Shown: positions 1-11,575 of the stretch, one piece after another
How the letters are laid out: each line of letters begins with the position of its first letter
Position numbering within the stretch: the first letter of the stretch is position 1
Assembly (NCBI RefSeq): GCF_963678635.1
Contig: NC_087062.1
Location: 53,766,473 to 53,826,472 of the forward strand
Direction of reading: 5' to 3'
DNA from: Symsagittifera roscoffensis
Lineage: Eukaryota; Xenacoelomorpha; Acoela; Convolutidae
Length of the DNA: 60,000 bases
The notes under the pieces: generated by a model
Seen by the model: only the letters and a program-made list of their open reading frames with translations
Told to the model about the DNA's origin: nothing
Databases searched by the model: none
Program-made: the position numbers and the translations under genes

Positions 1-2800
1 TCACAACAACATAGCCAACAGATGGGTGCAAAAAAAGGTAAAAGAACGCATATAAAACAGAAAAAAAAGTTTTTATGAAAATGAAAAATTTTATAATAAA
101 GTTTTTATGTAAGCTTACCAAATAGAAACACTAAGATCCATTAGATAATTTTTGTTTCCGCTGAAAATTCAGGAAATGAAAATCCAATTTTGAAACTGGA
201 GTTCATTCACATTTTTCATGAAATTGACTATTTTCCTATTCGATAACGAAAAACTGAACTTAACTTTGAAGAACTAAAAAATCAAACGCACAAAATCAGA
301 TTGAGCCTGAACAAATTTTAAAAATTTTCGTGGAAAAAGAACACAAAATCATAACGACATAAATAAGTGAAAATGAATTCGATACTTTACATTTGAATAA
401 TTCTCCCACTACTATGAATTAAGTAAAAAATAGAGAAAATTTCATTGAGAAAATTGTTGATTTTTTTCTCGAAAATATTAAAATAAATTCGAAACAAGTA
501 TCAGGTATCTAAAGTTGTATAGATCAGTAACCCGAGTATTACTGCACAATTTAACAAAAATCAGGTGAGAAAATATTGAGTGGGCAGTGAGGAGTTGGAC
601 CGTTAATACCAATACTTGGCCAGCAGTAACGTCGCATTACCTTTTTGCAAAACGACGGACAGCTGCTGTAAAAAGTACGAGGCAGCTAGCCGCGGGTCAC
701 GGTTGGCGGAGCGGAAGACAGCCAAAAAGGTGACATAGCAGATACTCTTGGTGGCTAACGGAGATCAGCCACCAAGATCTTCAGCGGATAGAGGAATGAA
801 ATTGACACCTAACTCATTGCAGGGTGAGGCATGCTTGGCAATCTTTCGGTCGTCTTGGCTTGAAAAATCGAAGAAAAAAAAACGGTAGAAGTTGTTTATC
901 GAGAAAAGCTGGTCTGAATATTATATTGGTGTTAAGATCAACTTGATGGCAACGAGAACTCGATGATACTGAATTTGAGCCCAAATAAGTTCTAATTACG
1001 TCGGGGAAAAACGCCTTCCGCCATAGTTCCTTCTACTTTCGGTCGAAATGGTCGAAACAAAAATTTTCTGTTCCGACCACCTAGTAGTCAAAAACTGGAT
1101 ATTCGATTGCATTTTTTTTATGATCAAAAACTTACAAAAATTGTCCAATTGAGGCAGAAAGAGATTACATAGGCACCCGTGCACGCGTATTCGAGAGGCA
1201 AAGAACGCTTTCTTCATTGTCAAAAAAAATTGATGGATCATTGGCTGCTGGCCAATATGCTATTTATAGGATAGTTTGACGTCTAATTTCATTTTGGGCA
1301 GCCAATGATTTCTAGTGAAATATTAGTCACAGGTTAGTATTTAGAGCTTAAAATAAGCGCAGCTCGAAAAAAAATCAAAAAAATTCCATAAGAGCAACCA
1401 GCAATTCTTGTTGTTTTAAGCTTTCTGCTGCTAAACCAGCGTATTAACAATAAGACTGTTTCTTAAAAAAACCGTGGCTTAAGAATACCAACAGTTTTTA
1501 AAAAAATCTTATCAATTACTGATTCTCCTTAAGCAAGGTAAAAACGAATTCATAAATTGATTTTAGCGGTATCAATTAGCTATTTCAAAGGCGTGGTGCA
1601 TAAAAATTTTTTCTGCGCGAAAGATAAAAGCCGGTCCTTATCTTCTCGATAACAAATACATTTAAACATAATAAAGAGAAAATTGTAAAAAGTCAATGAG
1701 CTCGCGACCGAAAAAAAAAACTCGAAGAAAAAATATCACCTTGAAGTTTCTATGATTGGCAATTTTTACCGCGGGGAAATCTAAAAATTAAACTCAATTT
1801 TTGAAACTAAAAGTATCACATTGCTTTCCCGTATCATGTTGAAGTGTCACGAAAAATCAAAATTGAGCGGAAACAAATTTCAAGACATCTCTTGAAAAAT
1901 ACCACAAAAGAGTCTTCACTTCGTTGGCACTTAAAAAATTTTCAGGTGTCACTCACAATTTTGTATGTTTTCAATTTACAAAAACAATAATTTTCTGAGT
2001 CAGTACGAGAAATCAAGTAAACTTATTTAATTTGATTTCAACAAGGATTGAAAACTCGGTGTCATATAAACAGCAAAAAATCAGAATTTTCAATGAATCA
2101 ATTTCAAAACTTTTAGCATGGCCAACAAAAAGTTACAGCCGAAACTGTTTGTGATTTCATGGAAACAGAAAGAAGACTAAAAAAAGAAATTTTCTCATTT
2201 TATGTTTTAAAGTGAGAAAATGGATGTGAAGAAAAATGTGAAGAAAAAGCACATCAACTTAAAGCTCTTTGAATTTCAAAATGATTCTTGATTGATGCTA
2301 TTTGATTTGATTTGTTTTAGTTTTTTTTGCGACATTTACACTATTGTTAAAAGAGCGTAATTTATTAACCTCTGTGGCATGTCTAGTTTCTTTCCAAAAA
2401 AGTCCCATTTTGGATGCTAAAACTTGAGACAAGGAAAGATGCTTGTAAATACGAAAGAATTTTTGAAAATCTGGTCAAACCTTAAGTCATATGGCTGTAG
2501 TTGTCCTCAAAAAAATGCTATATTGACACATAATTTACTAAAGAATTTTTAAAACTTCTTGGTAGAATGTGTAGTTAAATCATGTTTGATTTTAAGCAAT
2601 TACACTTTTCTAATGAAAACATACTCCATGACTTGAATTGAACAATTATATTATGATGACACTGAATGGAATTTTTTTTCCTGATAACCAATCAAAGTTT
2701 CGTGACAACCAATCAAACCGATGAAACAATTCTTAATAAGAAATAATGATCATCAGTTTTGGGTGACAACTGGATTGGATTTTGGTTTGATAATTGGGCG
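1..2800. other. Gene-free block, left edge
   Basis: Left part (1-560) resembles family A repeats (CATAGCCAACAGATGG at 11-26 and ATTCGATAACG). 580-850 is the GC-richer patch. 1000-1250 includes the interspersed TTCCGACCACCTAGT motif. The rest is AT-rich without recognisable genes; the short ORF at 996-1241 lies in repeat sequence. Confidence 0.6.
746..777. repeat. 11-bp perfect inverted repeat in a GC-richer patch
   Basis: TCTTGGTGGCT and AGCCACCAAGA separated by 10 bases. It lies in a patch (about 580-850) with more G+C than its surroundings and no convincing ORF; a short plus-strand frame from ATG 796 has only ~30 codons. Confidence 0.7.
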
Positions 2801-2805
2801 ACAGT

Positions 2806-3543
2806 CTATTTTGTCCAGAGGCTGCCTCGCTTGCTGCCGTTTTTTCGGAGCAAGTATCCTGTGACGTATGACCTCTTGTGCTCTCTTCCCAGCAGATAGG
2901 CGGCCATAATGGCTCGTTTCATGGTCTCTTTCTTGTCTTCTTTTCTCTCCTGGTAAGGCGGCGGGGTACCAGTGTCGGGGATAAGGATTTCGCTGTAGTC
3001 ATTGGATAATTGCCAGGGATAGAAAAAAGATCGGAATTTGTCATTATTACTCATTGTCTCACCATCCCATTCTTCACCACTTTTCGTCTTTAACGCAATC
3101 AATCAAGCACGAGATTAAAATTCATACATCCATTTACATTCTTTAGCTTGCCTTATTAGTTTTTGTTTTGAGCTCGAAGTCACCCATTTAAATACATTTA
3201 TGGGCATAATTTTCATAGAACACAATTTTGTCATGCTAGACTTGCTTAAATTTAAGACAGCAAAGATCAATTCATGAACATCCGGATACAATAACTTCTT
3301 CGATTTAAAATAACTAGTCTTATACCTCAATTGTTTTTTATTTAAGTCGCCCTGTTATGTGTGACTTTTTCGATGTTTTTTTTTTACTTTCGGATACAGA
3401 TTCTCGGGCTTGATCGATTGCATTTAGTGCATTAGGTGACTCACCGCGGGCCAAGAGTTGGAGTAGGAAAAAAAGAGCAGCAGCAAGGCAATTTGAGAAA
3501 ATTTAGCCAAAGTGATAGCAGATGTGAAGACTGTAGATTTCAT
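2806..3543 (-). CDS. Candidate secreted peptide (neuropeptide-like) precursor, 2 exons
   Basis: Exon 1 (3445-3543) starts MKSTVFTSAITLAKFSQIAL and continues LLLFFSYSNSWPA: a basic start, a hydrophobic core and small residues, as in a signal peptide. It ends at a consensus GTGAGT donor in phase 0. Exon 2 (2806-3087) follows an AAAG acceptor in phase 0 and runs 93 codons to TAG, giving 126 aa in all. The C-terminal half has basic pairs RK, KK, KR, KR, RK and KR that delimit short stretches. One is AIMAAYLLGR, where the G-R could give an amide; the next is SYVTGYLL. Both contain YLL. No Cys occurs in the mature part. I do not recognise a named family, and a galanin-like reading of GYLL is too weak to use. 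If TRPML continues left past position 1, this gene is nested in one of its introns. The exon 2 acceptor lacks a good pyrimidine tract. Confidence 0.55.
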
Positions 3544-4779
3544 AGTGAAGTGATGTGGGGCGAAGGCGAAATGGATGTTGCGATGTAGAAGCCAAGTGGC
3601 GAAGAGAATATAATGACAATGAAAGAACGGTTCACAAAGTCAGTTTCTATGGACGATTTTGTTATCTATCTTCATAAAACTGACTGGCAAATCCGAAACT
3701 GATCAATTAGGAATGACACTTTCACATCAGACAGTAACGAAATTTAAGCTGCGAATCGGCAATGAGAATCGCAAGTAAGGAATGCTTTCTTAAAAATGGA
3801 AAGCTTTCAATCAGTTTTAATTTAGTACAGCCTAATTTACTCAACACACCTCACACCTGTTCTTTTGCAAAAAAAAAACAAACCTTACAGATAATATTCA
3901 AAGACGACGTGCATTTCACAGCAGATGAAAGGAATAAATGTTCCGAGTAATCTCGGGTGCTTCAAATTAAAGTATTAAGTGAAAATCCATTTTGCAATTT
4001 AAATTAGGCTGGCTCAAAGACTTACTAGATTAGAGCCGATAATGAGATACAAACCGTGCATAAGTTTTCAGTTAAAAAAATTGAAAAACTACAAAAAAAA
4101 TTTGGCGATCAACATAAAATTACAAAAGGTTGAAAATGATGGCCAAACATCAAAATGTAAGCCTAAACTTTTCAATAATCCCAAGCTACCATTACAATAG
4201 CATCATATGATCAAGCACAACTTAGAAGGAAAGTCAAAACAAATATGCAAGCAATCTGCTTACAATTAGACTGTGCGAAAACTGAGAGATGAATACTTCA
4301 CACCTTGGCTTTTTCTAAAAATGGCCTTTATTTGACCTTTTCTAAAAATGTAAACACCAATAATGAATACGAAAACTATCTATGCCGTCTGGCATGAGCT
4401 GAAGAAGTGGTATAAATTGGAAAATGATTTTTTAAAAGCGTTTAACAATCATTCTCTTTACCCTGCCCCTGAGATTTCTATTTTAATGGGTTTCAGGCGC
4501 AGTTTCAATAATGGATAATTGGAGGTTCATTCTTACGATAACTGGGGGAATTTGTTCATTAGGAAGGTTTGCGGACGGCCCCAGAGCACTGCCATGCTTC
4601 TTCCCTTCTTTTGAAGTATCTGCCACTACTGGGTAGCTGAAGTTGCCCAATGCTTTGTAAGTCAAAGTGAAATAGCTGAACAACAAAATAAAGCATGAAC
4701 AACAAAATAGAGAAACTCATAGAATGTTTAACGGTAAACAGAAAGACAAACGGTCATTTTTATCTCCGCGTATTAAATT

Positions 4780-5190
4780 TTTTTAAACAAAACAATGAAA
4801 CCGAAAACAAGTTAATTGAAAACTTTTTACTATCAAATTTCAAGTACTGCTAATGATTGGCTTTTTTCGCATAATTACCCCATTTAGAGAAAACGGGATT
4901 AATATATAACTTTTCATTCCGCAGGGAATATATAAATTTGAAGTCCATTTTTGACACTAGAAGTCATTTACGTTTTTCGTGACCTTTTCACTTTTGCTGT
5001 TCGATAGTGGAGTTTGCCTCATTTTCAATTAACAAAGGACTTGAAGTGAACTCTAAAATGAAGTGAACTCTAAAATAATTCAAACCGTGAAAAACCAAAT
5101 TTGAGGGCGAACGAATTTTATGACAAATTCCTCAAAAAATCATCCTATATAAGATCTAAACACTTAATTATTATAACAGTTTTAACACAT
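4780..5190 (+). repeat. Dispersed family A repeat
   Basis: Contains TTTTGCTGTTCGATAGTGGA (from ~4992), GAACTCTAAAATAATTCAAA and CCTATATAAGATC at ~5143. It aligns with 12131-12600 and 33050-33440. The overlapping short ORFs are not taken as genes. Confidence 0.5.
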
Positions 5191-5599
5191 AAAACCTTCT
5201 TTCAATCTGGAAAGACGCTTGCAAAAACTTGTATTATATTGTCTTCGAGTAATGCACCCAAGTTGCCCTCCATACGCCAAAAATGCTTGTCATTAAATTC
5301 CACCGAGAACAAGGAAAGCCGGCTGCAATGCAAGTAGCACAGAAAGTTCTGACCACAAAAAATAACATATCTTTCCTTATGCAAATTTTTAAGTTTTTTT
5401 GTTCGTTCGGCTATGGTCGGATCTAATCAAAAGCCCAGAAATTAAATACATTCAATAGTACTCACAACGGCTCTTATCAAAAAATTAATCAGTAAACAAA
5501 AAAAACAAAAAAACTGACTAACAAAAAATTTCGTGAAACTGGGTAAAATTTGGTTGAACAAAACGATAAGTCCAGCAAATTTTTATTAACCCAATTTAA

Positions 5600-5770
5600 A
5601 CACGGAGGCGAAGCGGAGCTTTGTACCACTTGCGATGCAACACAAACATATACAGAAATAAATCGAAAAAATATTGAAAAAATCGACAAGTTGAAAAAAA
5701 AACTAGATGAAACAAAACTTTCGTATTCCTTGATAAAAATAAACTAGGGGCCAGCTAAAGCTCGAGGTAC
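5600..5770. repeat. Repeat ends: GCGAAGC hairpin and CTAG hairpin
   Basis: A GCGAAGC-GGA-GCTTTGT hairpin at 5608-5624 is followed by ACCACTTGCGATGCAA. A CTAG-GGG-CCAGCTAAAGCT element end follows at 5744. The same pair occurs at 9401 and 9530 and, degenerate, at 43658 and 43824. So the two modules travel together in at least three places. Confidence 0.7.
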
Positions 5771-6350
5771 GTGTTACGTGTTGGATATTGAATGAATTTG
5801 CTATACGGATGCGGCACAAAAAGGTGATTTCAAAAATTGGTTTCAAAACGAGATAAAATTTCTCTTACAAAAAACTAAGAAACCGGCAGGAACCATTATC
5901 GCAACCGGTTCTTTCAGTTAAACTTTTGATCTGCCATTTGATTATGAATATTTTTTAAAAATTCAAAGAACTTCTAAAATGAGAATTTTTAAATAGGCTT
6001 CGAATCACAACTGCAAGGGCTTTATTATGATATATCACTCGGCCTTTTCCGAAAATCATTTGTGGTACCTTATTTTGCGTGGAAAACAAAATTAGAAAAA
6101 AAAAAATAAAACAGCCGCATATAAACTTCCTCCTCACTTTCAGTGATCGGAACAATATTGCTTCTCTGTCAATTTCCACATATACGAACCAAAAGAAAAG
6201 CTACTTTTTACACTAAAAACAATTCTGAAATTTACACGAAATAAACACAACTAGCGTGTAACGCACCTCTGGTGCTTCGAATTTTTGACAACTCGTGAAA
6301 AACCGCATACATTGGAAACCACATCTGCAGGATTTTAGTGTACTCTGACA

Positions 6351-7460
6351 GCACCCAATTACATGGCTGGTAATTTGATATTTAACAAATTGTTTAATTC
6401 CTATTTTCCGTCATCTCGAAAAAGTCAAATCTCGAAAAGTACAAATATTTGAGTAGTCATATTTGAAGGCAAGATTTACAACTCCTGGGAATTTCCTGGC
6501 AGCACCCAATTACAGGGTTGAGATTTTAAATTTTGAGAATTTTTCTAAACATAAGTTAATTAAAAATTTTGGAAAAATCATAGAAAAAAGTCCTCATATC
6601 TCGAAAACTACAAGGATTTGAGCAGTCATGTTGCAGGCAAGATTCGCAATCCCTATGAGTACGCAGACAGCACCCAACTACAGGGTTAAGAACTTCGAAA
6701 TTTGAAGAAAAAAATGTTGTTTGGGTTTTTTGAAAAATTTTTGAAAATCTTAAAAAACTTCATTTCTCAAAAACTACAAGAACTTGAGCAGGCATAATTG
6801 GAGGCAAGGTTCACAACCTTTTGAGAGTACTCTGATAGCCCCCAACTACAGGGTTGGGAATTTCAAACTTTGAAGAAAAAAAGTTCATTAAGTTTTCTGG
6901 AAATTTTTTGAAAAATCACAAAAAACGTCATATCTCGAAAGATACAAAGGTTTGAGTAGTTATTTTCGGAGGCAAGATTCGCAATTCCTGAGAGTACCAT
7001 GACAACACCCAAGTACAGGGTAAGGAATTTCAAGTTTGAGGAAAAAAAATCGTTAAGTTCTCTGAAAGCGTTTTGAAAAATCACAAAAACGTCGTATCTC
7101 GAAAACTACAAGGATTTGAGCAGTCATATTTGGAGGCAAGATTCGCAACCCATGAGAGTATCCTGGCAGCACCCAAATACAGGGTAAGGAATTTCGAAAT
7201 TTGAAAACATAAATTCAAGTTTTCTGAACATTTGTGAAAAAAATCACAAAAAACGTGATATCTCGAAAACTACAAGGATTTGAGTCGTTTCATTTGGAGG
7301 CAAGATTCGCAATCCTTGAGAGTATTAAGACAGCACCCAATTATAGAGTTGAGAATTTCAAATTTTGTAAATTTTTTTGTAATTTGAGTTTTCTGAAAAA
7401 TTTGAGCATTCTTAATTTGAGGCCAAATTCGCAACCACTTTGTGAACCCTGACAGCATCC
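6351..7460. repeat. ~165-bp minisatellite inside Helitron copy 1
   Basis: The motif GCACCCAAYTACAGGGT recurs at about 6351, 6502, 6670, 6838, 7005, 7169, 7333 and, degenerate, 7455. Spacings are 151-168 bases. Each unit also carries ATCTCGAAAACTACAAGGAT and GGAGGCAAGATTCGCAA. Short ORFs here are by-products of the repeat. Confidence 0.9.
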
Positions 7461-7499
7461 CACTAATAACCACTGAATTCAAACTGGGAAATCGAAAAA

Positions 7500-7800
7500 A
7501 AACTTTGCCATTGCAATATAGAAAAAGAAAGATAGAAAAAAATTAGAAAAAAAAATCGAAAAAAAGATGGAAAAAGAAAGATCTAAAATAAAGATTTAAA
7601 AAAGATCGAAAAAGAAGGATTGAAAAAGAAAGATAGAAAAAAAAGAATAAAAAAAGATAGAAAAAAGATGAAAAAAAAGATAGAAAAAAGAGATAAAAGA
7701 AAAAAAGATAGAAAAAAAAGATTAAAAAAAAGACGACGCGTAAAACAAAAAGATTGAAAAAAAAATAGAAAATCCAGATAAAGATAAAGAGAGATTGGAG
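7500..7800. repeat. Purine-rich GATAGAAAAA tract
   Basis: About 300 bases almost purely A and G on the plus strand, built from variants of GATAGAAAAA and GATTAAAAAA. It lies inside Helitron copy 1 and is absent from copy 2, so it expanded after the copies separated or was lost from the other. It encodes nothing; the Phe-rich minus frame is a composition effect. Confidence 0.85.
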
Positions 7801-8273
7801 ACAACCATTTGACAGTAGTACTATTTTGAATTAAATCGTCGAAACCAAAGTCAAAGTAAAAAAATTAGGAGACAGGTAGACAGACACAATCAAATTAATT
7901 AAAAAAGCAGGTATTCAGGCAGACAGACAGACTTAATTTGGCCTCGAAAAAAATAACTGAAAAATTAATGACCTTGCTGAAAACTAAATGAAAAATTTTC
8001 GTTCGCATTGCAATATATGATATAGCTTAAACATGAAAAAGTTTTTTCGTTAATCATGCAAAATTATTCAGCTTAAACATGAGAGATAGCTGTCACTGGC
8101 ATTTAAATATAGTATAGATATAGATAGATAGATATAGATTTTCAAAATTTGTTTTGTTTGCAGAATTCAATTTTTTGTTCTTATACGCTAAAATAAACGT
8201 GAAACTGACAAAAAAAAACAACAAACTCACATGAAACACTAAATTTTTCCAAGTTAAAGCGTAATTTTATGCA

Positions 8274-8695
8274 GAGGCGAAGTTGCACTTCGGGTACAAA
8301 AGCTTCTGGGAAAAACTGAAGAGTAAAACTTTCAGTCTACATAATTTCTTCAGTGACGCACGCCAATTATGAGTCTGCATAATTGCTAAGTGACGCAACC
8401 CAATTTTGACGCATTAGCAGTACAAGTTAATTAAAAAAAAAGTTACCAAAAAATTTACCAACTAATATGCTTCAAAATATAAAGCGGACACATTTCAACC
8501 AGTATATGAAAAAGTTCATTTAAAAAAAACATCAACCCTGCCCAGGTTCGAACCCTCTTATTTTGAGGCGGGTCTCCTTCCTTTCCTCTACGCTACAGAT
8601 CCATGATACCTTGAAGGTAAAGTGCTATTTGAAATGTAATAGTCTGTGTTAGTATCCTTAGCATTGGCTGTAGGTAATAGCTGTTTATTGATCTT
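8274..8695 (-). repeat. tRNA-derived repeat, family 2, copy 1
   Basis: Contains GCGAAGT-TGC-ACTTCGG near its left end (8277-8293) and, on the minus strand, a tRNA-like module at about 8605-8535 with an A-box-like TAGCGTAGAGG and B box GGTTCGAACC. Similarity to the copy at 40281 continues past the module to about 8695 (CTTTAGCATTGGCTGTA-like). So the tRNA part is internal. Confidence 0.75.
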
Positions 8696-8699
8696 ACGC

Positions 8700-9400
8700 A
8701 CATACTGCAAGGAAAGAACACTTTTCAAAACACTAATATTTGCGACTCAGTTTTAAAAAAAGAGTTGATACTATCACACAAGCTTTGCTTGTGTTATTAC
8801 AGTACTCCGAAATACGAAAGAAAACTAAATCTACTTCGCGAATCTTCGAATGTACTTTATCTGTGGGATTCATGCAACTTAACCTCGTTTGTGTATTCTT
8901 TGATGAGAAAAAACTTTGGTTGATGTAATTTCGGAAAAAACTTACAGCGAAAGTCGAAGTTTCTAGTACGAAAAAAAAATTGTCATACAAATTTTATTTA
9001 GACAAAACTACTTGCCATATTTTTTTCATATATGGAACAATGCTCAACATAGAGGTTTCATAAAAGTTTCGGAGGATGGAAATGTATGAAATTGTACGAA
9101 AAGCACTGTTCCATATAATAAAACTGTATGACGAGCATTTTTGGTCAGGCGCGGTCAAGGTGCCAGGAATTTTTCCCATCGACAATTTAGCTTATTCCAA
9201 CTTATCCTACGCCGATTTGGCTTGCATCGCAACTTGCGGATGTTCAAACCGAGTACTTTCACAAACAGCAAGTAAAAATTGTAGGCGACATTTGGATTGA
9301 AATAAAAACTGACTAACAGAAGATTTCTTGAAACTGGGTAAATTTTATCCGTCAAAACGATAAGCCCAGCAAATTTTATTAAAGCAAAATAAACACAAAG
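8700..9400. other. Gene-free block
   Basis: AT-rich, with only short overlapping ORFs on both strands. It ends at the perfect GCGAAGC-CGA-GCTTCGC hairpin (9401-9417), with ACCACTTGCGATACAATACA following. Confidence 0.55.
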
Positions 9401-9529
9401 GCGAAGCCGAGCTTCGCACCACTTGCGATACAATACAAACATATAAAAAGACATCAATCGAAAAAATATTTTTAAAACTGAAAAAAAACTAGATGAACCA
9501 AAACTTTCGCATGCTTCGATAAAAATACA

Positions 9530-10700
9530 CTAGGGCCCAGCTAAAGCTGGAGGTACGTGTTGGATATTGAAAGAATTTGCTTTACTGATGCGTCACAAAA
9601 ATGTGATTTCAAAAATTGGACTTCAAAAAGGAGATAAAATTTCTCTTACAAAAAAACTAAGAAACCGCCTCTTCCACAGGAACCAATATCGCAACCGGTT
9701 CTTTCAGTTGAATTTTTGATCTGCGATTTGTTTGTGTAATTTAAAAAAAAATCAAAAAATTTCTAAAAGTTCCAAAACACGATCAGAAGATTTTCTAACC
9801 AGAAGCAGGTTGTGGCCGCTTAAGCAGAGAAGATTCCCCAAATCAAGTTTGTCGATTGAACGCAACCTGAGAATTGGCACGATAGTTTTGGCGTAAAGTC
9901 AAGAAATTTCCAAAAAAAAACAGTCAAAGTTTCAAAACATTGACTTGTTTGAAGGGTATAATTTTTTTAAAACAAACTGGACATAGTCAAAGATAGAGGC
10001 TTTCAACAACGTGTTGTTTTGATTTAGCCGATGATATCGGATTGGGCAGGATAGCTAGAGAAAATTCCAAAAAGACAACATATCAAAAGGTCAACATATC
10101 AAAAATTCGACATTTCCGAGAACCATAGTTTTTTGTGTGAAAAATAGAGCGTAGCCGCTTATGCAGAAGGGATTTACGCAACCTGTAATTTCAATTGAAT
10201 CTAAAATCTCAGATTTGGGTGGGTAGTTCTCGAGAACAAACTTTCAAACAAACGGTCAAAAAGTCAAAATTTTAACTTTTCCGAGGGCCATAAACTTTGA
10301 TTTAGACAGATTTGTGCGTAGTCGCCTGAAAAAACTCCAAGCTATGGCAGGGTTGTTTTCGAGAATAATCAAAAAATTTTAAAAACGGTCAAAAATAAAG
10401 AGCTTCACTTTTCCTAGAGCTATAAATTTTTGTGCAAGAAAATTTCTGAGGACTTTCCCACTACCCGTTATCTCCATTCAACCCACAATATCAGATTTGA
10501 TAGGTTAGTTTTCGAGACAAATCAAACAGATCCACAAAATGGTCAAAAACCAAAATTTTGACTATTCCGAGGGCTATAATTTTATAAGCAAGCAAATTGT
10601 GCGTAGCAGCTTATGCAGGTTTCTAGAAACGTTCTACTCATTAAAACCAGAAGGGTAGTTTCCGAGAAAACGAAAAAAAAATCGAAAATTTGGGTCAAAT
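9530..10700 (-). mobile_element. Helitron-like element, second family, copy with internal array
   Basis: On the minus strand the 3' end reads CCAGCTTTAGCTGG (perfect hairpin), GCC, CTAG, then T. From about 9790 to 10700, 6-7 units of ~160 bases share GCGTAGCCGCTTATGCAG, an AACCTG block, GGGTAGTTTTCGAG and AAAAACGGTCAAAA. The 5' end was not located, so the right limit is approximate. Other copies are at 43824 and 53757, and an end without a clear array at 5744. Confidence 0.6.
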
Positions 10701-11249
10701 AATCTCCTTCAAAAGACTGTAGACAAAAGGTTCAAGTAAAAAGAGACTCTAGAGGAGCATGCAGGCACACAGGGGAAGTCCGGTTTTTGATTGATACCCC
10801 TTTTTGGAAAATCAGTATAAGTTTCTGAGAAAAAACTAAAATTTTTCCAATAAATTTGGAAACAATTTTCCATAACGAAAAAAATTCAACAAACCGATTG
10901 GTTAACAAACAATCAACGTGAAAAATGCGGATGAGAGTGTTAAATAGTGTTTCCCATGAAACGACCCAAAATAGGTCATTAAACCGATAAAAAATAGGCC
11001 AAAAAAAAACAAAAAAAAAACACGAAGTCAGGGTAAGACAAAATTTTAATTGCGGGAGTAAATCAAACACTAAACGCAACATTAAGGAAAAATGCGCGCA
11101 TCAATTCCAAGATGTGACAACTGAGCTGACAACAGAAAAGCAGACAAATAATTGGTCGAAAAATATTTGAAGCGAAAAAAAATATACGAAGTCAAGCTTT
11201 GTAGAATTACAAATTGCAGGAGATATAAAACTAAAAACAACTAGAATGA

Positions 11250-11575
11250 AAAGTGCATTCAGCAAAAAAACTAAGATGTGGCATCTAAGGCGATGAAATA
11301 TAAGCAGACAAATAATATGTGACATTTTTTTGAAACGGAAATTTACCGTTAGAAAAAAACAGGCACTGATCAGATTCGAACCCAAGACCTTTGCTGTCCC
11401 AGGCATATTCGTTACCTCCAGGCTAAATTTGCCGTAGACGCTTAAAACTTTGAAATCATTATGAGAAAAGGTACCAGGTGATTCTGTTAAACAAGATGTT
11501 AACGCGAAAAAAGTCAAAATTACGATTCGATAACACTTGCTAATCGCAAGCGTAAGATTGACTTTCTGTGAAGAA
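11250..11575 (-). repeat. tRNA-like repeat with CTTGC/GCAAG hairpin
   Basis: Minus-strand tRNA-like module around 11435-11370 (B-box-like GGGTTCGAATCTG). To its right are GGTGATTCTGTTAAAC and then CTTGC-TAATC-GCAAG (11536-11550). The same order of parts is found at 30930-31240. Confidence 0.65.

Larger units (their letters stand above)
3550..6250. other. Gene-free block
   Basis: Presumed upstream region of the peptide-precursor gene (3550-3800), then AT-rich DNA, a family A repeat (4780-5190) and the repeat ends at 5600-5770. At ~5995-6160 is a copy of an interspersed block with GATATATCACTCGGCC and a TTGTGGTACC-like stretch. That block also occurs at ~16680, 33510 (inverted), 45080, 45965 and 50850. 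Confidence 0.55.
6251..8138 (-). mobile_element. Non-autonomous Helitron, copy 1
   Basis: Read on the minus strand, it begins TCTATC within a GATA microsatellite (exact start ambiguous by ~16 bases) and ends with the hairpin GCACC-AGA-GGTGC, then GTTACACG and CTAG. The base flanking CTAG is T and the 5' flank is A, as expected for Helitron insertion between A and T. The interior has a ~165-bp tandem array (6351-7460) and a purine-rich tract (7500-7800). Both ends match the copy at 31934. No Rep/Hel coding was seen. Confidence 0.85.

Noticed and set aside
2806-2950. Galanin-like assignment of the peptide precursor
   Set aside because: Only GYLL is shared. Peptide length, the N-terminal Trp pattern and position in the precursor do not fit.
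6351-7460. CRISPR-like or coding tandem array
   Set aside because: Units are ~165 bases, imperfect, head-to-tail without spacers, and lie within a Helitron.
7583-7804. Phe-rich membrane protein
   Set aside because: It is the minus-strand reading of a purine-rich low-complexity tract.
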